Source: JALGWN01 sp964598025
GTDB lineage: Bacteria; Arandabacterota; Arandabacteria; Arandabacterales; Arandabacteraceae
NCBI GenBank assembly: GCA_964598025.1
Contig: CAZRAU010000054.1
Span: 1-20,851 of the forward strand
Direction of reading: 5' to 3'
Length of the DNA stretch: 20,851 nt
Positions 14,133 through 20,851 of this stretch are shown piece by piece (position 1 is the stretch's first letter; the number at the start of each line of letters is the position of its first letter). The position numbers and the translations under genes were made by a program. The notes under the pieces were generated by a model, which searched no databases, was not told the DNA's origin, and worked only from the letters and a program-made list of their open reading frames with translations.

Positions 14133-15125
14133 ATGGCACGAAGTGTCGGCATAACTTCAACCGTCCCAATAGAAGTCATCTACGGCTCCGGGGGGCGGGT
14201 GGTGGACCTCAACAACGTCTTCATCGAGGATCGATCGGCGCCCGCGATGATCGAACGGGCGGAGCGGGCGGGCTTTCCGGAGAGCAGCTGCGCCTGGATA
14301 AAGGGCATCTACTCGGCGGCCCACGCAAGCGATGTGGATGCGGTCATCGCCATCACCCAGGGGGATTGCAGCAATACACATGCCTTGATGGAGACGCTCG
14401 AGATAGAGGGCGTGCGGACCATCCCTTTCATGTATCCGTACGACAGGGACCGCTGTTTCCTGGAGCTCCAGATCGAGAAACTGATGAAGGAGTTTGATGT
14501 CACCCGGGGCGCCGTGCGCGATACCTTGGAATGCATGGATGCACTCAGGGCCGACGTTGCTGAGATCGACAGGCTTACATGGGAAGCCGGGCTGGTAAGC
14601 GGGTTTGAAAACCACTACTTCCACATATCCTGCAGCGACATGAGGGGGAATCCTGATGCGTTCGGGGCCGAAGTCAAGGACTTCCTGGCCGGCCTCGGAT
14701 CACGCAAGAGCGGGAAGTATGAGGTCAGGCTCGGCTATGTCGGTATCCCTCCCATCCTCGGCGGGCTGTATGAGTATGTCGAGAGCCAGGGGGGGGGTGT
14801 GGTCTTCAATGAGCTCCAGCGGCAATTCAGCATGCCGCCGGATTCGGATTCATTGGTGGACCGCTATCTGAGGTACACCTATCCCTATCACGTCCGTTAC
14901 AGACTGGAGGACATAGGGCGGGAAGTCCGGCGCAGGCGATTAGACGGCATTATTCATTACGTTCAGGCATTCTGCTTCAGGCAGATCGAAGACATCATCC
15001 TTAGAAAAGAGATGGATGTGCCGGTGCTCACCATTGAAGGCAACCGGCCGGGCAGAATCGACCTGAGGACCAAGGTCAGGATAGAGGCCTTCCTCGACAT
15101 GTTGAGGACCCGCAAGTCCCTGTAG
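14133..15125 (+). CDS. 2-hydroxyacyl-CoA dehydratase D-component (HgdB/DCCP-like) iron-sulfur protein
   Basis: 330 residues of the HGD-D family (2-hydroxyglutaryl-CoA dehydratase, benzoyl-CoA reductase and double-cubane proteins). The N-terminus TSTVPIEVIYGSGGRVVDL matches the family's 'vPvElifAaG' opening. The three usual cluster cysteines are recognisable: Cys53 (SSCAWIKG), Cys79 (QGDCSN) and Cys281 (HYVQAFCFRQIE). The C-terminus VPVLTIEGNRPGRIDLRTKVRIEAFLDML (297 on) is the family's closing signature. Extra cysteines are at 108, 134 and 167. Family members carry [4Fe-4S] or double-cubane clusters and use very low-potential electrons, normally supplied by an ATP-dependent ASKHA activator. 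No activator or second subunit is encoded here. It follows queE by two bases as the last operon gene, so a reductive step in deazaguanine metabolism is a reasonable inference, not shown. Confidence 0.85.
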   Translation: MARSVGITSTVPIEVIYGSGGRVVDLNNVFIEDRSAPAMIERAERAGFPESSCAWIKGIYSAAHASDVDAVIAITQGDCSNTHALMETLEIEGVRTIPFMYPYDRDRCFLELQIEKLMKEFDVTRGAVRDTLECMDALRADVAEIDRLTWEAGLVSGFENHYFHISCSDMRGNPDAFGAEVKDFLAGLGSRKSGKYEVRLGYVGIPPILGGLYEYVESQGGGVVFNELQRQFSMPPDSDSLVDRYLRYTYPYHVRYRLEDIGREVRRRRLDGIIHYVQAFCFRQIEDIILRKEMDVPVLTIEGNRPGRIDLRTKVRIEAFLDMLRTRKSL

Positions 15126-15244
15126 CGACAGGAGGCCCTCCCTCCACGCCACCCGGTCGGCTCACTCGTTCTCCTCGCCGCCACCTGCATCTCCGTCACC
15201 TTGCGATGGGGTTCAGGAATAATCCGGGCCCGGAGTCAGGGCCT
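15126..15244. other. Convergent intergenic gap
   Basis: 119 bases separate the stops of the HGD-D-like gene (+) and the DUF5916 gene (-). It contains a perfect 12-base palindrome TCCGGGCCCGGA (15223-15234) but no T-run, so no intrinsic terminator can be claimed for either strand. Confidence 0.4.
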
Positions 15245-17695
15245 TCACATGGCGAGCCTGTAGTTGACCTTAACCAGGAATGTGTTGCCCGGCACTGTAT
15301 CGAAGAGGGCATCGACGTCACGACGTAGATTCAAGTCCGCGGTGTCGCTCACAACTCCCCTCGCCTGAGTCCACACCACATAGAGCGTGCTGCCCGGTCT
15401 GTATTCCCAGCGCAGGATGACATTGGAGTTGAACGAATTCCAATCGAAGTCGGGTTGCTCGACCGCCTCGTCATAGACTGACTCGTCCACAGGCTCGTAA
15501 GAGTGCGGCGGCACCAGCTTTTTGAAGTTGCTGTAATCCACCGCCGCCATGAAAGGCTCAGCATAAAGCTGTAGCGTAAGATCGCGCGTGAAGGTGAAGG
15601 TGCCGCGTAACGTCATATCTGCCTGGCGCAGGTGCTGTTCCCCGAAGATATACTGCCGGTCCCCGTGCTCGTCATCGACCTGCTTGAGGTATCGCGAAAC
15701 CCGGCGCTCCTCACGATATCCGGGCCCCAGGCTCAGCTCCACATTGGAAAGAGGTCGCAGGTTGACCCAGAGCCGGTAGGTATTGAACCGGCCGTCCCAG
15801 GTGTCACCGCCCCCGGCATAGGGGTTCACTTCCCACCATTTCCTGGGATCGGTGTTGAAGCTCAGGTTCCAGCTCTGGCCCAGGGGGATGGGGACTGGGG
15901 GGCCGCCGCGGGTCTCCCAGTCGAAGTATGTGCGACCGAAGTCGATCCAACCGCCGCCGCTGACCGTCCAGAAGTTGGAGATCTCTATGTCGCTGTCGAA
16001 GTCAAAGCCGTAGTTCTGTTTGAGCCCGTCCAGGTTTTCCAGGCGGTCGGCGTAGATTGCATTCCAGGTCCGGTTTACGATCCACCACTTCTTGTTGGTT
16101 CGGTACTGTACCCAGCCGCTCATCTCTTTGGTGCCGTTGCGTCTCAGGTAACCCACACGGTTAAGATCGAGCTTGCTGTCCTTGTACTCGATATCGATGT
16201 TGGCGCGAAGGTGCTCTCCGCCTTCCTTGGCGATACGGGTGAAGCCGCCCCAACCCTTCGTGTCCGGTCCGGTGACCGAACCGACGACCTGGCCGTGCGA
16301 GGCATAGTCGCCGTTGCCGAAGCGCAGGATCCAGTCGATGCCGCCGGTGTAGGCGGGATCCATTGTCTTCTGATTGCCGGCGGTCGCCATGATACCGACC
16401 GTGGAATTCATCAAGACGTCCTGCTTGACCCTGGCGACGAAGTAGTTGGCTTGGGGCTCTATCACGGCCTCTTTGCCGGAGCCGTCATAGGCGATGTAGC
16501 GCGCGGTTTCCCTCTGAGTGGCGGCTTCGACAATACCTATGGTGGTGCCGCCGCCGGTCTTGCCCGTCACTTTGGCTGCCCCCAGGATGGTGGTTGCGCC
16601 GGGTCTGTCCACATAATGAGCCGCATCCGAAGGCCAACCCGAAGGAGCCTTGCCGATCCTCCGTGAGTAGAAGAGGTCGAACCAGGTTTCGAAGATGTTC
16701 ATGCCCTCCAGAAAGAAGGGTCGCTTCTCAGGATAGAGGGTCTCGAAGGTGGTGAGATTGAGGACGGTTTGATCGGCCTCTACCTGGCCGAAGTCGGGAT
16801 TGGCCGTGGCATTGAGGGTTATGTTGGGCGTGATCCCGTACCCCAGGTCCATACCGGCCGAACCGTGCAAGCCGCGCCCGTCGGGATTGCCCGGGTGCTC
16901 GGCCTCGGTTTCCTCGTAGGATACCGCATATGGCAGGACCTCCAGCCGCCTGGGAGGGTGGAGGTCACCGAGGCCTTCCAGGTGCCCAAAGTTGGACACG
17001 AACCCGCTTGCGCTTTGAGGTATATGGGGCCATCTGTCGTGCTCCTGGTTGCGGGTGATGCCGCGGCCGAAGAGGATGCCCCACACCGGGGCTTCACAAG
17101 AGCTGAACCGGAGACAATCGAATGGTATCTTGAACTCGGCAATCCACCCATTGGCGGTCTTCTCTGTGGCCGACTCCCACACCGCATCCCAGCCTGCATC
17201 GCTCCAGCCGTCGTTATAGTAGTAGATATCCTGCTGGGTGCCGGAGGCGTAGACCAGGAACATGTAAGCGGTCTGATGGTCATGGTAGCTGTCTATTGCC
17301 ACGTAGGCGCAGTCAGCATCCTGGTCCCGGTCCCGGCGAGTAAGGCGGTCCACGATTTTGTCCGGTTCCGAATCCAGCATCTCCATGGCCACATAGACGG
17401 CTTCGGCGTCATATGCCACCTGTACGCGCGTGGTCTCGGTCGCGGGTTCGCCGTCGTCGGGCTCGTGCTGAATGAAGCCCTCAGCCCTGGGAGCCCTTGC
17501 CCAACAGGCATCACCGAGACTGCCGTCGATCCTCGGGTGGTTATCGGTCCTCATGGCCGTGATGCGCTTCACCTCGGATTCGTCGGCGGGCTGTGCGGCA
17601 AGCGGCGGACAGAAGCAAGTGAGAAGCCAGCCGAGCACAAGCCACGACATCAGGGCCGAGGATTGCAACAAACGGACTACGCCGGAACGTGGCAT
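15245..17695 (-). CDS. CBM9-like/DUF5916 predicted outer-membrane protein
   Basis: 816 residues from the ATG at 17695, chosen because GGAGG lies five bases upstream. The TTG at 17707 would place that site inside the gene. A signal peptide ends near PLAA-Q. Residues of about 45-225 form a carbohydrate-binding-module-9-like domain: DNHPRIDGSLGDACW, EAVYVAMEMLDSEP, DADCAYVAIDSYHDHQTAYMFLV and NGWIAEFKIPFDCLRF are typical of this domain in DUF5916 proteins. The remainder is rich in alternating aromatic and polar strands (NPDFGQVEADQ, LYPEKRPFFLEGMNIF, repeated W/Y-rich hairpins) expected of an outer-membrane beta-barrel. It ends in NYRLAM, not a classical terminal Phe. Function is unknown; surface glycan binding or import is possible. 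It is a separate transcription unit downstream of the thioredoxin gene. Confidence 0.88.
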   Translation of the reverse strand: MPRSGVVRLLQSSALMSWLVLGWLLTCFCPPLAAQPADESEVKRITAMRTDNHPRIDGSLGDACWARAPRAEGFIQHEPDDGEPATETTRVQVAYDAEAVYVAMEMLDSEPDKIVDRLTRRDRDQDADCAYVAIDSYHDHQTAYMFLVYASGTQQDIYYYNDGWSDAGWDAVWESATEKTANGWIAEFKIPFDCLRFSSCEAPVWGILFGRGITRNQEHDRWPHIPQSASGFVSNFGHLEGLGDLHPPRRLEVLPYAVSYEETEAEHPGNPDGRGLHGSAGMDLGYGITPNITLNATANPDFGQVEADQTVLNLTTFETLYPEKRPFFLEGMNIFETWFDLFYSRRIGKAPSGWPSDAAHYVDRPGATTILGAAKVTGKTGGGTTIGIVEAATQRETARYIAYDGSGKEAVIEPQANYFVARVKQDVLMNSTVGIMATAGNQKTMDPAYTGGIDWILRFGNGDYASHGQVVGSVTGPDTKGWGGFTRIAKEGGEHLRANIDIEYKDSKLDLNRVGYLRRNGTKEMSGWVQYRTNKKWWIVNRTWNAIYADRLENLDGLKQNYGFDFDSDIEISNFWTVSGGGWIDFGRTYFDWETRGGPPVPIPLGQSWNLSFNTDPRKWWEVNPYAGGGDTWDGRFNTYRLWVNLRPLSNVELSLGPGYREERRVSRYLKQVDDEHGDRQYIFGEQHLRQADMTLRGTFTFTRDLTLQLYAEPFMAAVDYSNFKKLVPPHSYEPVDESVYDEAVEQPDFDWNSFNSNVILRWEYRPGSTLYVVWTQARGVVSDTADLNLRRDVDALFDTVPGNTFLVKVNYRLAM

Positions 17696-17772
17696 CGGAA
17701 CCTCCAAACAAGGGGAGAAGCGATCAACTGACTCCGGAAGACAAACCGCGTGTCGGGGATCGGCTCACGGAC

Positions 17773-17801
17773 ACTATACGAAGATGAGATGGAAACGGCA
17801 A
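17773..17801 (-). promoter_or_regulatory. Sigma70-type promoter of the DUF5916 gene
   Basis: On the minus strand TTGCCG (17801-17796) and TATAGT (17778-17773, five of six) lie 17 bases apart. The transcript would start near 17766, about 70 bases before the ATG at 17695. This suggests the gene is not dependent on the thioredoxin transcript. Confidence 0.55.
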
Positions 17802-17926
17802 GAGGGGAATGCCGGACAAGCAGGTGCTGCTGTGGCGGTGGGATCCTTCGCCAATCAGGATCTCCGTGCCGGAGGGCTGCAAAGTCTCCCGATCCTCAAC
17901 CGTGGACCTGAGCCCTCTGCTCTTAT

Positions 17927-18490
17927 CTACAAATGTGACTCTATCTTCTTCTTGAGATCGGATTCGTAGTTGGGTGTGACGCCGACAACCTGATCCACAG
18001 GTTTTCCATCTTTGTAGATTATCAACGTGGGTATGCTTCTGATACCATATGTCCTGGCGGTCTGGCGCCCCTGGTCGACGTTCAGCTTGCACACCTTGAG
18101 TCTTCCCTTGTATTGGTCGGCCATCTTCTCGAGCACCGGAGCCGCAATGAGGCAAGGCTTGCACCAGGGAGCCCAGAAATCGACCAGTACGGGAATAGCC
18201 GACTTAAGAACCTCGCCTTCGAAATTGTCGTCACCGACATCAACCGGTTTTACGACTACTTGCTTGAGGTCCCTTGTCGGCTTGGACTCACTGGTCTTCT
18301 CAGCAGGCTCCGGCTTTGATTCATGGTCTTCCGTCGTGACACCGGCCGGCTCGCCGGATACATCTACCTTCTCCGTCATGGCGGTCTGACCCTCGTTGCT
18401 CTTCTCGGCAATCTTCTCTTCCGGCTCTTTCCCACACCCCATGACCAGGGTTATGGATACAACGGCGAACAAAACCAATATCCTCTTCAT
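17927..18490 (-). CDS. Thioredoxin-domain lipoprotein
   Basis: 187 residues. The N-terminus MKRILVLFAVVSITLVMGC is a lipoprotein signal (Cys19). Residues 20-78 are a flexible linker rich in Glu, Lys, Ser, Thr and Pro. A complete thioredoxin domain follows (about 80-187) with VLVDFWAPWCKPC (active site Cys110 and Cys113) and the cis-proline motif RSIPTLIIYKDG. The variant WCKPC replaces the usual WCGPC; a Lys there may shift the redox potential. It is closer to thioredoxin proper than to TlpA/ResA because it lacks their insertions. Anchored outside the cytoplasmic membrane it would reduce or shuffle disulfides in envelope proteins, and it would need a membrane electron donor such as CcdA/DsbD, not seen here. 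Confidence 0.88.
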   Translation of the reverse strand: MKRILVLFAVVSITLVMGCGKEPEEKIAEKSNEGQTAMTEKVDVSGEPAGVTTEDHESKPEPAEKTSESKPTRDLKQVVVKPVDVGDDNFEGEVLKSAIPVLVDFWAPWCKPCLIAAPVLEKMADQYKGRLKVCKLNVDQGRQTARTYGIRSIPTLIIYKDGKPVDQVVGVTPNYESDLKKKIESHL

Positions 18491-18565
18491 CTCAGTCCCA
18501 CCTTCCTCATGCTCTCAAGCATATCACACCAGATGGAGTGCACTCTTTTCATTAAGACTGCATCC

Positions 18566-18595
18566 AATATACACCGTTCCGTGCAGGTTCCGCAA
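18566..18595 (-). promoter_or_regulatory. Possible promoter of the thioredoxin gene
   Basis: On the minus strand TTGCGG (18595-18590) and TATATT (18571-18566, five of six) are 18 bases apart. The -35 match is only three of six, and the leader would be about 70 bases. Confidence 0.35.
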
Positions 18596-18721
18596 TCATT
18601 ACCATCCGGGCGGGCGGCTTCGGCCGAACAAAGAGGCTCCCGGGCCTGAAGCGATCGTCGACATCCCCGCCGCCGGGCCGCATAAATGGATCGTAATGGC
18701 TGTTTGCGGGCAACTCAAGGA

Positions 18722-18749
18722 TTGACTGGTATCAGGCGGCGTGTTACCT
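18722..18749 (+). promoter_or_regulatory. Possible promoter of valS
   Basis: TTGACT (18722-18727, five of six) is followed 16 bases later by a weak TTACCT (18744-18749). The leader to the ATG would be about 30 bases and carries a GAGAGG ribosome site. It is far too short for a T-box, so no tRNA-sensing leader is present. Confidence 0.35.
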
Positions 18750-18785
18750 TCGCACAAAAGGAAGTGACCCGGGAGAGAGGTTCAG

Positions 18786-20851
18786 ATGGACACGCGATAC
18801 GATCCCAGCAAAGCGGAGAAGAAGTGGTATGGTTTCTGGCTTGACCGGGGCTATTTCAAACCCCGTCACAGAGACGGGAAGCCCTTTGTCATAGTCATGC
18901 CGCCGCCCAACATCACCGGGCCCCTTACGATGGGCCATGTGCTTAACATGTCCCTGCAGGATGTTCTGATAAGATGGCATATGGTGAGCGGGCGTGAGAC
19001 GCTCTGGCTGCCGGGCAAGGACCACGCAGGCATAGCCACACAGAATGCAGTGGAACGCCGGCTTGCCGAGGAGAAGATCACAAGGCACGACCTCGGGAGA
19101 GACGAGTTCGTGAAGCGGGTCTGGGTCTGGAAGGAGAAGATGAGCGACAAGATCACCGAGCAGATCAGTGATCTGGGTTGTGCATGTGACTGGGGCCGAG
19201 AGCGCTTCACGGTTGATGAAGGCCTGGCCAGGGCGGTCAGGACGGCGTTCGTGACCCTCTATAACAAGGGGCTGATCTACCGGGGTGAATACGTCATAAA
19301 CTCTTGTCCCAGGTGTCTGACTACTCTGGCGGATGAGGAAGTGGAGCGCGAGGACAGTGCGGGCAAGCTTTACTACATCCGCTACCCGTTTGAGGATGAA
19401 GGGCACATCACGGTGGCCACTACCAGGCCCGAGACCATGTTGGGGGATGTTGCCGTGGCGGTCAATCCCGGGGACAAGAGGTACAAGGACAAAATCGGTA
19501 AGACCCTGGTTCTTCCCATAGTGGGCCGCAAGATGCCGGTCATAAAGGACGAGTTCGTGGATCCCGAGTTTGGAACGGGTGCGGTCAAAGTGACCCCCGC
19601 CCATGATGCCGACGATTATGAGATGGGCCGGCGGCACGGCCTGCCCATAGTGGTGATAATGGACAGGACCGGCACGATGAGCAAGGAAGCCGGAGAGTTC
19701 GATGGGCTCGATAGGTTCGAGGCCCGGAAACGGATCCTTGCAAGGCTTGAGAGGGACGGTTTCCTGGAGAAGGTCACCGATTACGAGTACTCGGTGGGCA
19801 GATGCTACCGGTGCTCGACCATGGTGGAGCCTCTTCTCTCCACGCAGTACTTCGTCAAGATGAAGCCGCTGGCCGAGCCGGCCACCGCGGCCGTAAGAGA
19901 TGGAAAGATCAGACTCCATCCCGACCGGTGGACCAAGGTCTATTTCAACTGGATGGAAGGCATACGGGACTGGTGCATCTCGAGGCAGCTGTGGTGGGGC
20001 CATCGGATTCCTGTCTGGTACTGCGACGGCTGCGGCAAGGCCGTGAGCGAAGTCAATGATCCTGAAACGTGCCCTTCCTGCGGCGGACCGCTCCGGCAGG
20101 AAGAAGACGTGCTCGACACCTGGTTCTCTTCGTGGTTGTGGCCTTTCTCCACGCTGGGATGGCCTGATGACACCGATGACCTTAAGCGCTATTATCCGAC
20201 GTCGGTTCTTGTTACCGGGCCCGACATCATCTTTTTCTGGGTGGCGCGGATGATCATGGCGGGTCTCTACTTCATGGGCGGGATTCCCTTCGGGGATGTC
20301 TATTTCCATGGTTTGATAAGGGATGAGATGGGCCGCAAGATGTCCAAGTCCCTGGGGAATTCCCCCGATCCCTCGGATCTGATCTCCAAGTATGGTGCGG
20401 ATGCTCTGCGGTTCACCACGGTTTCGCTGACTCCGAAGGGGTCGGACATTCTCTTCGGGGAGAAACAGGTCGAGGTGGGCAGGAATTTCGCCAACAAGGT
20501 GTGGAATGCCGCCCGGCTTCTCAATCTCGCAACCGAAGGTGTGGATGCCCGGGAATCCGATGGTCCTTACGACGACCTTGCCGACCGCTGGATCTTGAGC
20601 CGCGCCGGCGCCGCCACGGAACAGATCCACACCTATATCGAGAACTTCGAATCGAACCAGGCTGCCAAGGCGATCTACGATTTCATATGGCATGAGTTCT
20701 GCGACTGGTACCTGGAGATAGCAAAGGAGCGGCTCTATTCGGATGATCATGAGAGCCGTATCCGGGTCGCGGGTGTCGCCATGAAGACTCTCGGACAATC
20801 GCTCAAGCTTCTGCATCCCTTCATGCCTTTCCTCACCGAAGAGATCTGGCA
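18786..20851 (+). CDS. valS: Valyl-tRNA synthetase, N-terminal 688 residues (cut by window edge)
   Basis: Class I aminoacyl-tRNA synthetase charging tRNA-Val. The ATG at 18786 follows GAGAGG and gives the standard N-terminus. The first signature reads PPPNITGPLTMGHVLN; the HIGH-type box is TMGH (48-51), with Thr in place of the first His. KMSKS (518-522) is intact. A CP1 editing domain is present (TTRPETMLGD, FGTGAVKVTPAHD). Two zinc-ribbon-like cysteine groups occur (CYRC; WYCDGCG...CPSCGG), followed by DVLDTWFSSWLWPFSTLGWP, all typical of bacterial ValRS. The anticodon-binding domain has begun when the window ends; the C-terminal coiled coil lies outside. A 690-residue antisense frame over this gene is a composition artefact. 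Confidence 0.96.
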   Translation, partial: MDTRYDPSKAEKKWYGFWLDRGYFKPRHRDGKPFVIVMPPPNITGPLTMGHVLNMSLQDVLIRWHMVSGRETLWLPGKDHAGIATQNAVERRLAEEKITRHDLGRDEFVKRVWVWKEKMSDKITEQISDLGCACDWGRERFTVDEGLARAVRTAFVTLYNKGLIYRGEYVINSCPRCLTTLADEEVEREDSAGKLYYIRYPFEDEGHITVATTRPETMLGDVAVAVNPGDKRYKDKIGKTLVLPIVGRKMPVIKDEFVDPEFGTGAVKVTPAHDADDYEMGRRHGLPIVVIMDRTGTMSKEAGEFDGLDRFEARKRILARLERDGFLEKVTDYEYSVGRCYRCSTMVEPLLSTQYFVKMKPLAEPATAAVRDGKIRLHPDRWTKVYFNWMEGIRDWCISRQLWWGHRIPVWYCDGCGKAVSEVNDPETCPSCGGPLRQEEDVLDTWFSSWLWPFSTLGWPDDTDDLKRYYPTSVLVTGPDIIFFWVARMIMAGLYFMGGIPFGDVYFHGLIRDEMGRKMSKSLGNSPDPSDLISKYGADALRFTTVSLTPKGSDILFGEKQVEVGRNFANKVWNAARLLNLATEGVDARESDGPYDDLADRWILSRAGAATEQIHTYIENFESNQAAKAIYDFIWHEFCDWYLEIAKERLYSDDHESRIRVAGVAMKTLGQSLKLLHPFMPFLTEEIW

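Noticed and set aside
12883..14169. 428-codon minus-strand open frame across the DUF366 and queE genes
   Set aside because: It runs through the N gap and is antisense to recognisable genes with operon spacing.
15223..15234. 12-base palindrome as a terminator for the convergent genes
   Set aside because: It is a perfect palindrome with no loop and has no T-run on either strand.
18744..20816. 690-codon open frame on the minus strand opposite valS
   Set aside because: valS is unmistakable from its motifs. The antisense translation has no recognisable domain and is rich in Pro, Arg and His, as expected for the shadow of a GC-rich gene.

Overview
The window looks like chromosomal DNA from an uncultured, GC-rich bacterium with an outer membrane. 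It encodes several lipoproteins, a predicted outer-membrane barrel protein and a periplasmic lytic transglycosylase. A run of ten Ns at 14083-14092 points to a draft or metagenomic scaffold. The phylum cannot be fixed from sequence alone. The CBM9/DUF5916 protein, the '-STWGNIKSMYE' C-terminus at the left edge and the gene style remind me of FCB-related candidate phyla (Eisenbacteria, Krumholzibacteriota, Latescibacterota), but that is recollection, not a search result. I see no phage, transposase, CRISPR, tRNA or rRNA genes.

Layout. (1) 1-407: the last codons of an upstream gene, a strong intrinsic terminator, an intergenic palindromic repeat (98-224), a shortened second copy (about 240-325) and a promoter. 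(2) 408-2594 (+): a lytic transglycosylase lipoprotein with six LysM repeats. (3) 2613-8467 (-): a four-gene operon whose genes overlap by 3-22 bases. In transcription order it encodes a secreted seven-repeat beta-propeller, a GT-C membrane glycosyltransferase with a TPR tail, and two ADP-glucose pyrophosphorylase paralogues. One paralogue keeps the catalytic Arg and the other has Glu there, which suggests a catalytic/modulatory pair. (4) 8468-8894: a divergent promoter region. (5) 8895-15125 (+): seven tightly packed genes behind a near-consensus promoter. They encode an alkaline-phosphatase-superfamily lipoprotein, a GAF-GGDEF diguanylate cyclase, QueD, QueC, a DUF366-like protein, QueE and a lone 2-hydroxyacyl-CoA dehydratase D-component-like iron-sulfur protein. 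(6) 15245-17695 (-): the CBM9/DUF5916 barrel protein. (7) 17927-18490 (-): a lipoprotein thioredoxin. (8) 18786 to the right end (+): valyl-tRNA synthetase, cut by the window edge.

The best candidate for something undescribed is the queuosine operon. QueD, QueE and QueC take the GTP-derived pterin to preQ0. The two unassigned genes interleaved with them, a DUF366 protein with a ligase-like look and a stand-alone HGD-D-type [Fe-S] protein, are candidates for additional or substitute steps in 7-deazaguanine metabolism. No FolE, QueF, QueA, Tgt, QueG or QueH is visible in the window.
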